Part shown: one piece after another, positions 1 to 6,575 of the stretch | Layout of the letters: each line of letters starts with the position of its first letter | How positions within the stretch are numbered: the first letter of the stretch is position 1 | NCBI GenBank assembly: GCA_017615405.1 | Contig: JAGAAE010000040.1 | Location: forward strand, 1-7,392 | Reading direction: 5' to 3' | Length of the DNA: 7,392 bases | Source of the DNA: Clostridia bacterium | GTDB taxonomy: Bacteria > Bacillota > Clostridia > Oscillospirales > Acutalibacteraceae | Position numbers and translations under genes: made by a program | Notes under the pieces: model-generated | Told to the model about the DNA's origin: nothing | Database searches by the model: none | The model's input: the letters and a program-made list of their open reading frames with translations, nothing else

Positions 1-2
1 GC

Positions 3-593
3 GAGAGGATAGAAACATGGGGTCTCTGGGTATTGATCGGTATTATCGTAATAGGAGTCTTCCTCGCTTTTAAATATTCGATCGTCAAAGAATACGTGCT
101 CGTGAACTCTCCCTATTATAACTACAAATACGAATGGCGAACCACGTTTAAATTCCTGACTTTTTTAACAACGATATTCATAACCGCCGTTACCGCATTT
201 TTTCAGTATTGCATTTATCACATAATTGCATTGTTCATAGCGTCATTGGGAAGTATCGTTCAGCATACCAAGATCTCCGCCGACGTTGCCTTGTTCAATG
301 CAAGGGCAGAAGATTCCGAGGAAAAAGTATCGTACGGTTATAAAACTGATCCTAATACCTTTGCCGGTACGCCAAACGCCTTTAACGGTCAGGTGACTCA
401 CTCGTGGAGATGCCCGCATTGCGGAAATATGATAAGCAGTTCTGTCTGCCCGCATTGCGGCGAAACGTCGGCACCGAAACAAAAAGCACCTGCATACGAA
501 GTGACCGTTTCGCAGAAAATCTGTCAAAACTGCGGTTGTAAAAATCTCGCATCTATCAGAACGTGCACAAATTGCGGTCAGCCGCTCAATTAG
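3..593 (+). CDS. Membrane protein with C-terminal double zinc ribbon, 5' partial
   Basis: The reading frame is open to the left edge, so the true start is probably outside the window; 196 residues are visible. A TTG at 33 could act as a start but would cut into the first hydrophobic segment, and I see no convincing ribosome binding site for it. The visible part begins with a hydrophobic stretch (GLWVLIGIIVIGVFLAF). A second, longer hydrophobic region follows (about 150-260), able to form one or two membrane helices. A polar linker then leads to two cysteine-knuckle pairs. Pair one is CPHCG (Cys codons 411, 420) with CPHCG (447, 456). Pair two is CQNCGC (522, 531, 537) with CTNCG (564, 573). 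This is the pattern of double zinc-ribbon domains attached to membrane proteins in Firmicutes. Function is unknown; a cytoplasmic zinc-ribbon domain that binds protein or nucleic acid is an inference. A hairpin terminator follows 36 bases after the stop. Confidence 0.7.
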   Translation, partial: ERIETWGLWVLIGIIVIGVFLAFKYSIVKEYVLVNSPYYNYKYEWRTTFKFLTFLTTIFITAVTAFFQYCIYHIIALFIASLGSIVQHTKISADVALFNARAEDSEEKVSYGYKTDPNTFAGTPNAFNGQVTHSWRCPHCGNMISSSVCPHCGETSAPKQKAPAYEVTVSQKICQNCGCKNLASIRTCTNCGQPLN

Positions 594-629
594 TGAACGG
601 CGATCGGTCAACCATTACGGTATTAACGC

Positions 630-668
630 AAAGTGCGGACGAATTATTTAATTCGTCCGCGCTTTTTT
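630..668. terminator. Convergent, possibly bidirectional intrinsic terminator
   Basis: The arms GCGGACGAATT (635-645) and AATTCGTCCGC (650-660) pair perfectly around a 4-base loop. One G-U pair lets the stem extend outward to AAAG (630-633) against CTTT (662-665). On the plus strand it is followed by T6 (663-668), a good intrinsic terminator for the zinc-ribbon gene. Read on the minus strand the U-tract is weak (CTTTGCGTT), but the same stem lies immediately after the peptidase stop codon and could also end the glycolytic operon transcript. Confidence 0.85.
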
Positions 669-1482
669 ACGTTCGTTTTTTGATTTTTCGGATGATAGGT
701 TTAACTATAAGGGCTATGCGATGTCGGATAAATTTATATATCCGTATCAGAATCGGTATCTTATATTTCCTGTCAACGCTCTTTAAGAGGTTTTCCGCCA
801 AGCAAACGCAGTGATAAAAATCCTCGATCGATACGGTTTCGGTCGCCTTATGTTCGTTTTGATAGCCGATACTTACGTTGACACCCGCCGCCTTTTTGCA
901 AAGATAGAAAATATCCGAGCCGCCGTCCTCTTTATGCCTATTATAGCCTGCCGAGTCGAGAAGATCGGCAAAACATTTCGGGTTTTTAACGGCGTGGAAC
1001 ATATATCCGTCCTTTCCCCAAAGGTCAAATGACATAATAAAGGCATGGTCGTTTATCCGCTTTAAAAGTTTTCTGTTTTTTGTGAGAAAAGAGGCGCCGA
1101 TATGCGAATTTTCCTCGCCGTCTATAAGCAGCAGTGAATTGCCGCTGTCCCTTAACAGCCACAATGCGGCGCAACCTGCACGGTCGTCGGCACCGATGCC
1201 GACCTTTTCGCGCTTTGATACCACATAACTCTCTTTAATATCAAAATCCGCCGGACGGTCGACGCCTTTATAGTTTTTATCCCAAACGGTGTCGACGTGG
1301 GCGGTGAGAAGAACGGGATTTTCGTTTTTGCCCGGAACGAACAGATATCTTTGATTGGGTTTTTTACCCTCAACGTAAACCGCGCCGGGCAGTTGTGAAA
1401 ACCGTGAGAATATTCCATCCGTTTCGCTTAAAGGCTCGCTGAGAAATGACAGCAGTGCTTCCCTTGCGGTTTGAAGATCCAT
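667..1482 (-). CDS. Compact M20/M28-type zinc metallopeptidase
   Basis: 271 residues with the metal-ligand order of the M20/M28/M42 co-catalytic zinc peptidases: H62 and D64 in LLTAHVDTV, D99 in GIGADDRAG (bridging aspartate), E123-E124 in LIDGEEN (general base and ligand), D152 in SFDLWGKDG, and H211 in VSIGYQNEHK. M20 enzymes are usually about 370-450 residues with an inserted dimerisation domain. That insert is absent, so this is a single-domain form; an aminopeptidase or dipeptidase role is likely but the substrate is unknown. Residues 238-271 form an unusual tail of alternating basic and aliphatic residues. The ATG at 1482 is preceded by AAGGG, 9 bases upstream. It is the last gene of the pgk-tpiA-gpmI operon, 60 bases after gpmI with no terminator between. 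There is no obvious link to glycolysis. The stop codon lies in the T-tract of the convergent terminator. Confidence 0.8.
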   Translation of the reverse strand: MDLQTAREALLSFLSEPLSETDGIFSRFSQLPGAVYVEGKKPNQRYLFVPGKNENPVLLTAHVDTVWDKNYKGVDRPADFDIKESYVVSKREKVGIGADDRAGCAALWLLRDSGNSLLLIDGEENSHIGASFLTKNRKLLKRINDHAFIMSFDLWGKDGYMFHAVKNPKCFADLLDSAGYNRHKEDGGSDIFYLCKKAAGVNVSIGYQNEHKATETVSIEDFYHCVCLAENLLKSVDRKYKIPILIRIYKFIRHRIALIVKPIIRKIKKRT

Positions 1483-1542
1483 TTTTTCACGCCCTTCATA
1501 AAATGCTTAAAGCGGACAGCCGATGGCGACTGCCTGCAAAAA

Positions 1543-3075
1543 TTATAAAACGATCGATTCGCCGGTCATTTCTTCGGGCTGCTTGAGTCCTAAAAGTTTA
1601 ATAATGGTCGGCGAAATATCGCAAAGCCTGCCGCCTTCGCGAAGCTTAACTTCCCTGCCGATAACGGCAAACGGAACGGGATTTGTCGTATGCGCGGTAA
1701 AGGGTGAACCGTCGGTGTCTACCATGCGGTCGGCGTTGCCGTGATCGGCGGTAAGGAGCATAACGCCGCCCATTTTAAGGGTACTGTCCTCCACCCTGCC
1801 GACGCAGGTGTCGACCGTTTCGACCGCCTTGACAGCGGCATCGAAGATGCCGGTATGCCCTACCATATCGCAGTTTGCGAAATTGAGGATAACAACGTCG
1901 TATTTGCCGCTCTCGATCGCCTCACAAACCTTATCGCAGACCTCAAACGCGCTCATTTCGGGCTTTAAATCATAGGTCGCGACCTTCGGGGAATTGACGA
2001 GGATCCTGTCCTCCCCCTCAAACATGACCTCGCGCCCGCCGTTGAAGAAGAAGGTTACGTGGGCGTATTTTTCGGTCTCGGCGATGCGAAGCTGGGTCAT
2101 CCCCTTCTTCGACAAAAACTCGCCCAAGGTATTTTCAAGGCTCTCGGGCTTGAATGCTATCTCGACGTTGGGCATGGACGCGTCATACTGGGTCATACAA
2201 ACATAGTATACCTTCTGCCTGCCGCCTTTACGTTCAAAGCCTTTAAAATCATCATCGACAAAGGTTCTCGTTATTTCCCTTGCCCTGTCGGGACGGAAGT
2301 TGAAAAAGATAACGCTGTCACCCGATTTGATCCGCTCAGTGCCTTTTATAACGGTCGGAAGAACAAATTCGTCCGTAAGGAATTTTCCTTCTTCATCCTT
2401 CACGGTATAAGACCTGCGAACGGCAGCCGCCGCGTCGTCGGCAATAATCCCTTCGCCGTAAACAAGAGCGGCATAAGCCTTGCCGACGCGCTCCCACCGG
2501 TTATCTCTGTCCATACCGTAGAAGCGCCCCATAACCGTAGCGACCTTGCCGCAGCCGATCTCTTTGAGTTTTGCCTCGAGCTCGTCTATATAATCGGCGG
2601 CTGAGGCGGGCGGAACGTCGCGGCCGTCCAGAAGACCGTGAATGAAAACGCGCTCTAATCCGCTTTGTTTTGCAAGTTTTATGAGGGCGTAAAGGTGGGT
2701 ATTATGCGAATGAACGCCGCCGTCCGACAAAAGCCCCATAAGATGAAGCGCGCCGTCGTTCTTTTTGCAGTTCTCGATCGCACCTTTGAAGGCTTCGTTT
2801 TCGAAAAAGTCACCGTCGGATATCGACTTTGTTATCCGAGTCAGTTCCTGATAAACGACCCTGCCTGCGCCGATGTTGGTGTGTCCGACCTCGCTGTTGC
2901 CCATCTGCCCGTCGGGAAGACCGACGTCAAGCCCCGACGCGCCGATCTCGGTCACGGCACATTCCCTGAAAATCTTATCAAGGCGGGGAGTATTTGCCGA
3001 AAAAATTGCATTTCCGCTTGTTTCCCTGTTGATACCGAAACCGTCCATTATGGTTAAAACTACGGGTTTTTTCAT
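1543..3075 (-). CDS. gpmI: 2,3-bisphosphoglycerate-independent phosphoglycerate mutase
   Basis: Interconverts 3-phosphoglycerate and 2-phosphoglycerate in cytoplasmic glycolysis and gluconeogenesis through a phosphoserine intermediate, using two Mn2+ ions. At 510 residues it is full length for the family. The alkaline-phosphatase-like metal sites are complete: D11 (MDGFG), nucleophile S61 (GNSEVGHTNIG), D403 and H407 (NCDMVGH), D444 and H445 (TADHGNAD), and H462 (AHTTNPVP). Substrate-binding motifs are also present: H122 (GGVHSH), DGRDVPP at 150-156, and FFNFRPDRARE at 257-267. The numbering closely follows the structurally characterised Geobacillus stearothermophilus enzyme. The ATG at 3075 has GGAG 7 bases upstream. 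It is the third gene of the operon, 70 bases after tpiA. Manganese dependence makes this enzyme type pH sensitive, which in Bacillus has been linked to 3-PG accumulation in developing spores; that could apply here but is inference. Confidence 0.98.
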   Translation of the reverse strand: MKKPVVLTIMDGFGINRETSGNAIFSANTPRLDKIFRECAVTEIGASGLDVGLPDGQMGNSEVGHTNIGAGRVVYQELTRITKSISDGDFFENEAFKGAIENCKKNDGALHLMGLLSDGGVHSHNTHLYALIKLAKQSGLERVFIHGLLDGRDVPPASAADYIDELEAKLKEIGCGKVATVMGRFYGMDRDNRWERVGKAYAALVYGEGIIADDAAAAVRRSYTVKDEEGKFLTDEFVLPTVIKGTERIKSGDSVIFFNFRPDRAREITRTFVDDDFKGFERKGGRQKVYYVCMTQYDASMPNVEIAFKPESLENTLGEFLSKKGMTQLRIAETEKYAHVTFFFNGGREVMFEGEDRILVNSPKVATYDLKPEMSAFEVCDKVCEAIESGKYDVVILNFANCDMVGHTGIFDAAVKAVETVDTCVGRVEDSTLKMGGVMLLTADHGNADRMVDTDGSPFTAHTTNPVPFAVIGREVKLREGGRLCDISPTIIKLLGLKQPEEMTGESIVL

Positions 3076-3102
3076 AATTTTTCTCCAATTATCATAATGT
3101 TT

Positions 3103-3128
3103 GCGGCTGCCCCGAAAAAGGCAACCGC
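3103..3128 (-). other. Intercistronic stem-loop between tpiA and gpmI
   Basis: The arms GCGGCTGCC (3103-3111) and GGCAACCGC (3120-3128) pair over 9 bases with one G-U, around an 8-base loop. It lies in the 70-base spacer, just downstream of the tpiA stop on the transcribed minus strand. It is not followed by a U-tract in that direction (AAACATT follows), so it is not a canonical terminator. A role in mRNA 3' protection or segmental stability within the operon is possible. Confidence 0.5.
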
Positions 3129-3145
3129 ATTTTTAAAATGGTTTA

Positions 3146-3913
3146 TTATTTGCTTGCGGCTTTAACGATTATCGAGAAATCCTCCGCTTTAAGCGAAGCG
3201 CCGCCGATGAGTCCGCCGTCAACGTTGTATTTAGAGAGAAGCTCGTCGGCATTCTTGGCGTTCATCGAGCCGCCGTACTGAACGGTGACGGTCTCGGCGA
3301 CGTCCTTGCCATAGGCTTCGGCGATGGCGGCACGGACAAAGCCGTTGCCCTCGTCAGCCTGATCGGCGGTGGCGGTAACGCCGGTTCCGATCGCCCAGAC
3401 GGGTTCATAGGCGATTATAACGTTTTTAAGCTGATCGGCGGTAACGTTTGTAAGCGCCATCTTGGTTTGGTATTTAAGAAGTGTCTCGGTATAGCCGAGT
3501 TCTCTTTGCTCTAACGTCTCACCGACGCAGACGATCGCTTTAAGACCGCCGTTTAATGCCGCAAGGGTGCGAAGGTTGACGGTCTGATCGGTCTCGCCGA
3601 AATACTGCCTTCTCTCGCTGTGACCGATAACGACGTATTCGACGCCGCATTCTTTAAGCATATCCGCGCTGATCTCGCCCGTATAGGCGCCCGACGCCTT
3701 GAAGTGAACGTTCTCGGCACCGATCTTGATATTCGAGCCTTTGGTCGCCTCGATCGCGGCGGCTATATCAACGAAAGGAACACACAAAACAACGTCGCAA
3801 TCAGCGTCCTTGACAAGCGGTTTCATTTCGTTTATAAGAGCGGTCGCCTCGGAGGGCGTTTTGTTCATTTTCCAGTTACCTGCAATAACGGTTTTTCTGA
3901 CTTGCTTGTTCAT
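3146..3913 (-). CDS. tpiA: Triosephosphate isomerase
   Basis: Interconverts dihydroxyacetone phosphate and glyceraldehyde 3-phosphate in the cytoplasm. 255 residues, the normal length for this single-domain TIM barrel. N13 and K15 lie in GNWKMNK, the electrophilic histidine H98 in GHSERR, and the catalytic base E170 in AYEPVWAIGTG, which runs into the mobile loop 6 (residues 171-178). The phosphate-gripping YGGSMNAKN (213-221) and DGGLIGGASL (232-241) motifs are intact. The loop after loop 6 reads ADQADEGNGFVR where many homologues have a QA-x-EVH-x-x-IR pattern; this is away from the active-site residues. The ATG at 3913 has AAGGAG 6 bases upstream. It sits between pgk (46-base gap) and gpmI (70-base gap), the usual Firmicute gene order. 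Confidence 0.98.
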   Translation of the reverse strand: MNKQVRKTVIAGNWKMNKTPSEATALINEMKPLVKDADCDVVLCVPFVDIAAAIEATKGSNIKIGAENVHFKASGAYTGEISADMLKECGVEYVVIGHSERRQYFGETDQTVNLRTLAALNGGLKAIVCVGETLEQRELGYTETLLKYQTKMALTNVTADQLKNVIIAYEPVWAIGTGVTATADQADEGNGFVRAAIAEAYGKDVAETVTVQYGGSMNAKNADELLSKYNVDGGLIGGASLKAEDFSIIVKAASK

Positions 3914-3959
3914 ATTATTCTCCTTAATATCCTTTGGCGTTATATCCGCCGAAGTTTTA

Positions 3960-5171
3960 TTATTTATCGCTTAATGCGGCAATTCCCGGAAGTTCTTTAC
4001 CCTCGAGGAATTCAAGCGAGGCGCCGCCGCCCGTCGAAATATGGGTCATCTTATCGCCAAAGCCTAACGTGTTGGCAGCAGCGGCACTGTCACCGCCGCC
4101 GATAACGGTTACCGCATCGGAATCGGCAAGCGCCTTTGCGACGGCAAAGGTGCCCTCGGCAAGGGTCGGGTTCTCAAAAACGCCCATAGGTCCGTTCCAG
4201 ACGACCGTCTTTGCTTTCATAACCTCGTTTGCGAAAAGCTCGGCGGTCTTGGGACCGATATCAAGGCTCATCATATCATCGGGGATCTTATCGGCGTCAA
4301 CGACCTCTACGTCGATCGCGGCATCAATGGGATCCGGGAAACTCTTTGCTATCTTGCAGTCGACGGGGAGAAGGATCTTAACGCCCTTTTCCTCCGCCTT
4401 TTTAAGCATTTCCTTGCAGTAGTCAAGTTTTTCGGCGTCAAAAAGCGAGGTGCCGATGCCGTAGCCCTTTGCGGCGAGGAAGGTATACGCCATACCGCCG
4501 CCGATGATAAGGGTGTCAGCCTTATTAAGAAGATTTTCGATGACAGATAGTTTGTCGGCAACCTTTGCGCCGCCCAAAATCGTAACGAAAGGACGCTCGG
4601 GGTTATCAACGGCACTGCCCAAGTATTTAAGCTCTTTGCCGATAAGATAACCTGCAACGGCTTCGTCAACGTAGGAAACAACGCCGACGGTCGAACAATG
4701 CGCTCTGTGAGCGGTTCCGAAAGCGTCGTTTACGAATATATCGGCGAGGCTTCCGAGTTCCTTCGAGAAGGTCTCGACGTTCTTGGTTTCTTCGGCACGG
4801 TAGCGGGTGTTCTGGAGAAGAACAACGTCGCCGTCCTTCATAGCGGCGACCGCCGCCAATGCATTCTCGCCGACAACGTTATCATCGGCGGCAAAAACGA
4901 CCTCTTTGCCGAGAAGTTCACCGAGTCTTTTTGCGACGGGGGCAAGTGAAAGTTCCGGCTTTGGCTCACCCTTCGGCTTTCCGAGATGGGAGCAGAGGAT
5001 AACCTTTCCGCCGTCGTTTATAAGCTTCTTTATTGTGGGGAGCGCGGCTACGATACGGTTTTCGTCGGTAATAACGCCGCCCTTGAGCGGAACGTTAAAA
5101 TCACAGCGAACGAGGACTTTTTTGCCCTTGACCGAGATATCGTCAACGGTTTTTTTGTTAAGTGCGTTCAT
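3960..5171 (-). CDS. pgk: Phosphoglycerate kinase
   Basis: Transfers phosphate from 1,3-bisphosphoglycerate to ADP, giving 3-phosphoglycerate and ATP, the first ATP-yielding step of lower glycolysis. 403 residues, near the usual 390-420. The N-terminal 3-PG domain has VRCDFNVPL (R22, D24, N26), R39, SHLGKPKG (61-68), QNTRYRAEE (R123), and [11 protein letters not shown] (R156). The C-terminal nucleotide domain has [11 protein letters not shown] (K203, K207), the [11 protein letters not shown] loop (325-335) and the hinge and phosphate motif GGGDSAAA (358-365). The ATG at 5171 is preceded by AAGGA at 5181-5185 with 9 bases of spacing. It is the first gene of the operon and follows a clear promoter. 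gap, often the gene before pgk in Firmicutes, is not upstream; unrelated genes are found there. Confidence 0.98.
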   Translation of the reverse strand: MNALNKKTVDDISVKGKKVLVRCDFNVPLKGGVITDENRIVAALPTIKKLINDGGKVILCSHLGKPKGEPKPELSLAPVAKRLGELLGKEVVFAADDNVVGENALAAVAAMKDGDVVLLQNTRYRAEETKNVETFSKELGSLADIFVNDAFGTAHRAHCSTVGVVSYVDEAVAGYLIGKELKYLGSAVDNPERPFVTILGGAKVADKLSVIENLLNKADTLIIGGGMAYTFLAAKGYGIGTSLFDAEKLDYCKEMLKKAEEKGVKILLPVDCKIAKSFPDPIDAAIDVEVVDADKIPDDMMSLDIGPKTAELFANEVMKAKTVVWNGPMGVFENPTLAEGTFAVAKALADSDAVTVIGGGDSAAAANTLGFGDKMTHISTGGGASLEFLEGKELPGIAALSDK

Positions 5172-5212
5172 TAAAATACATCCTTTCAGTTGTTAAAATA
5201 TTCACATATTCT

Positions 5213-5240
5213 ATTTTACCATATTTTTGAAATATTTCAA
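5213..5240 (-). promoter_or_regulatory. Sigma-A-like promoter for the pgk-tpiA-gpmI operon
   Basis: On the minus strand a -35 box TTGAAA (5240-5235, 5 of 6 to TTGACA) is followed after 16 bases by a -10 box TAAAAT (5218-5213, 5 of 6 to TATAAT). A TGG immediately before the -10 gives an extended -10 (TGN). Transcription would start near 5206, leaving a leader of roughly 35 bases before pgk. It lies between the upstream terminator and pgk, where the operon promoter is expected. Confidence 0.65.
5227..5240. promoter_or_regulatory. Perfect 14-base palindrome over the pgk -35 box
   Basis: TTGAAATATTTCAA is its own reverse complement, and the -35 hexamer is one of its half-sites. Placement and symmetry fit an operator for a dimeric regulator, but no regulator is encoded in the window. 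In AT-rich promoter DNA such a palindrome can also arise by chance. Confidence 0.4.
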
Positions 5241-5265
5241 CCTTATATTTTGAGAAAATAAGAAT

Positions 5266-5296
5266 AAAAAAGACCGATTTTTTGTAAAAATCAGTC
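5266..5296 (-). terminator. Intrinsic terminator after the small Cys-rich gene
   Basis: On the minus strand GACTGATTTTT (5296-5286) pairs over 11 bases, with one G-U, to AAAAATCGGTC (5282-5272) around a 3-base loop, and is followed directly by T6 (5271-5266). The TGA stop codon of the 72-residue gene lies inside the upstream arm. It separates the YlbJ-like/Cys-rich transcript from the pgk operon. Confidence 0.85.
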
Positions 5297-5509
5297 AATT
5301 TTAAAATCTTCGGGTTTAAAATCCTTTTTCGGCGAGGAAGACTTCGGAACGCGCTTTAAAACGTCATACTTAAAATGAATACAACGGTCGCTTTTATCCA
5401 TAATCCCCTTTTTGCGGCAAAAAACGTCCTCTAAATACTCCGAAACGACGCCGTGAACACAGCAGTCACAGCGGCGGTTTTCTTTTTTGTTATAGTATTT
5501 GTTTTTCAT
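5291..5509 (-). CDS. Small Cys-rich protein of unknown function
   Basis: 72 residues, highly charged, with no signal peptide or membrane segment. The cysteines C14, C16, C17, C31 and C43 give a CxxC-13-C-11-C arrangement, with H19 and H45 nearby, which suggests a small zinc- or metal-binding fold. After the last Cys comes HFKYDVLKRVP. This resembles a C-x(2)-F-K-Y-D-P-L-K-R-x-P ending that I recall from short hypothetical proteins of Clostridia, so it is probably a conserved family; that rests on memory and not on a search. The tail (residues 56-72) is Lys/Ser/Asp rich and probably disordered. The ATG at 5509 has AAGGGG 8 bases upstream. It lies 45 bases downstream of the YlbJ-like gene on the same strand with only a very weak hairpin between, so cotranscription is likely. 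The stop codon is inside a terminator stem. Confidence 0.8.
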   Translation of the reverse strand: MKNKYYNKKENRRCDCCVHGVVSEYLEDVFCRKKGIMDKSDRCIHFKYDVLKRVPKSSSPKKDFKPEDFKID

Positions 5510-5554
5510 TTTTTCATCCCCTTATGTGTTTTAAAAAGGATAATATCCCGCTAA

Positions 5555-6565
5555 CTATTGTAACAAATCTTCTCTTAAATTTCCACCCCTATTTTTGCCT
5601 TCGAGCGATAATATAAGCATGATCATCGAAACGACCGCAAAAAGCGAGACGCAAAACCTGTCATAATAAGGCATTACTACCGCTTTTTGAAGGGCGGCGA
5701 CCGGAAGGGATATTTTGAATATTTTTATAAAAACATACGTAAAAGCAAAGGAAAAACCCGCGTGAAGGAGCCTTGAAATAAGAAACGGTTTTATCCTGAC
5801 GGCTCCCTTCATAACCGAAAGGATCTGCAAAATAACGCTTACCCCGCCAAAGCCTAAAAGCATTGACAAATACGGCAGGCTGTGATCGTCGTTTACCGCC
5901 GTGGTTATCTCGAAAAAGTCGGTCAAAAACGCAAGTTTTGTGCCTGAAAGGTAGGAATTGACCGCCGAAAAAAGGATGACAAAACCCGCGATATTTATAA
6001 GCACCTGCGCCGTTTCGGCAACCGTTTCGCAAAAAACGACGGATATCGGTTTTTGATAAGCCGCGCCGCAAAAACCGCCGCCTTTACTGATTTTCGGAAG
6101 AAAAACAAGAAATCCCAAAACCGAATAAAGGGCGCCCGACGCATAGAGCAACAGACCTGCCTTCTGCGAGCCGAAGATTCCCGTTCCGACCGCCGTTATG
6201 ATAAATCCGACGCCGCCGTTTACACAAAAAAGCGAGAGCATCTCACCCTGCTTTTTGGTTATCGCGCCCTCTCTTAACGCGTCGCTTATCAGTTTTGCGC
6301 CGATAACGTAACCTCCGATCAATGAAAAAAAGAAGATGAAAAAAATACTGCTTTTTTGCCCTTTCCGGAGGTCTTTTAAGGTGGTTTTCATCACAAAAGA
6401 GGTCATAAAGGTTATCGGAAAAAGCGAAGGGACAAGGACGGACGAAAAATAAAAAAGCCCCGCTCTTATCGAACCTGTCGCCCTTTCGGGGCAAAAGATA
6501 AACGCCGATATCAAAATAGATGAAAGCGCAAAAATAAACAGATTTCCTATCTTCAAAAAAATCAC
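5555..6565 (-). CDS. ylbJ: YlbJ-like sporulation integral membrane protein
   Basis: 336 residues, mostly hydrophobic, with about eight to nine likely membrane helices (roughly 6-24, 36-59, 73-93, 115-131, 136-156, 185-205, 234-252, 266-284, 303-321). Two regions match the YlbJ family as I know it. One is GGYVIGAKLISDALREGAITKKQGEMLSLF with the following VNGGVGFIITAVG (84-127); B. subtilis YlbJ has a G-P-x-G-A-K and N-x-x-G-P-x-F-I counterpart. The other is GFGGVSVILQILS (238-250) with ISRLLHA (263-269). Such proteins carry a nucleoside-recognition (Gate) type domain. In B. subtilis ylbJ is under sigma-E and contributes to making heat-resistant spores; its transported substrate, if any, is unknown. 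This copy is shorter than the roughly 400-residue Bacillus protein. The start is uncertain: GTG at 6565 lacks a Shine-Dalgarno, while TTG at 6556 has GGGTGAT 4 bases upstream. It is divergent from yqfC. Confidence 0.8.
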   Translation of the reverse strand: MIFLKIGNLFIFALSSILISAFIFCPERATGSIRAGLFYFSSVLVPSLFPITFMTSFVMKTTLKDLRKGQKSSIFFIFFFSLIGGYVIGAKLISDALREGAITKKQGEMLSLFCVNGGVGFIITAVGTGIFGSQKAGLLLYASGALYSVLGFLVFLPKISKGGGFCGAAYQKPISVVFCETVAETAQVLINIAGFVILFSAVNSYLSGTKLAFLTDFFEITTAVNDDHSLPYLSMLLGFGGVSVILQILSVMKGAVRIKPFLISRLLHAGFSFAFTYVFIKIFKISLPVAALQKAVVMPYYDRFCVSLFAVVSMIMLILSLEGKNRGGNLREDLLQ

Positions 6566-6567
6566 CC
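6561..6567 (-). promoter_or_regulatory. Shine-Dalgarno favouring a TTG start for the ylbJ-like gene
   Basis: On the minus strand GGGTGAT (6567-6561) matches the GGTGAT part of the full AAGGAGGTGATC anti-16S complement. It ends 4 bases before the TTG at 6556-6554. The GTG at 6565 lies inside this site and has no Shine-Dalgarno of its own. No in-frame ATG lies near the start of the gene. The protein would begin at residue 4 of the longer version. Confidence 0.45.
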
Positions 6568-6575
6568 GCTTTATT

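Noticed and set aside
17..70. ATG at 17 as a start for the first gene
   Set aside because: It is in a different frame from the zinc-ribbon protein and reaches a stop after a few codons.
411..460. 14-base direct repeat TGCCCGCATTGCGG (411-424, 447-460)
   Set aside because: It simply encodes the two CPHCG knuckles of one zinc ribbon and is not a mobile or regulatory repeat.
243..611. 122-codon minus-strand frame opposite the zinc-ribbon gene
   Set aside because: The sense strand has a coherent zinc-ribbon protein; the antisense translation is Arg/Cys-rich with no motif.
1483..1542. Possible terminator between gpmI and the peptidase
   Set aside because: Only a short imperfect stem (CAGCCGATGGCGACTG) with no U-tract is present, so the two genes are treated as cotranscribed.
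2059..2604. 181-codon plus-strand reading frame opposite gpmI
   Set aside because: It lies fully antisense to a complete gpmI with intact catalytic motifs; its translation shows no recognisable family and no ribosome binding site. It is a by-product of codon bias.
3620..4422. Plus-strand frames of 161 and 162 codons opposite tpiA and pgk
   Set aside because: Both are antisense shadows of genes whose protein sequences are unmistakable, and they have low-complexity Ser/Ala or Arg-rich translations.
4807..5196. 129-codon plus-strand frame opposite the pgk start
   Set aside because: It runs through the pgk coding region and its ribosome binding site; Ser/Pro-rich shadow translation.
5510..5554. 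Possible terminator between the YlbJ-like and Cys-rich genes
   Set aside because: GGAT-ATT-ATCC followed by TTTTT gives only a 4-base stem, too weak to call.
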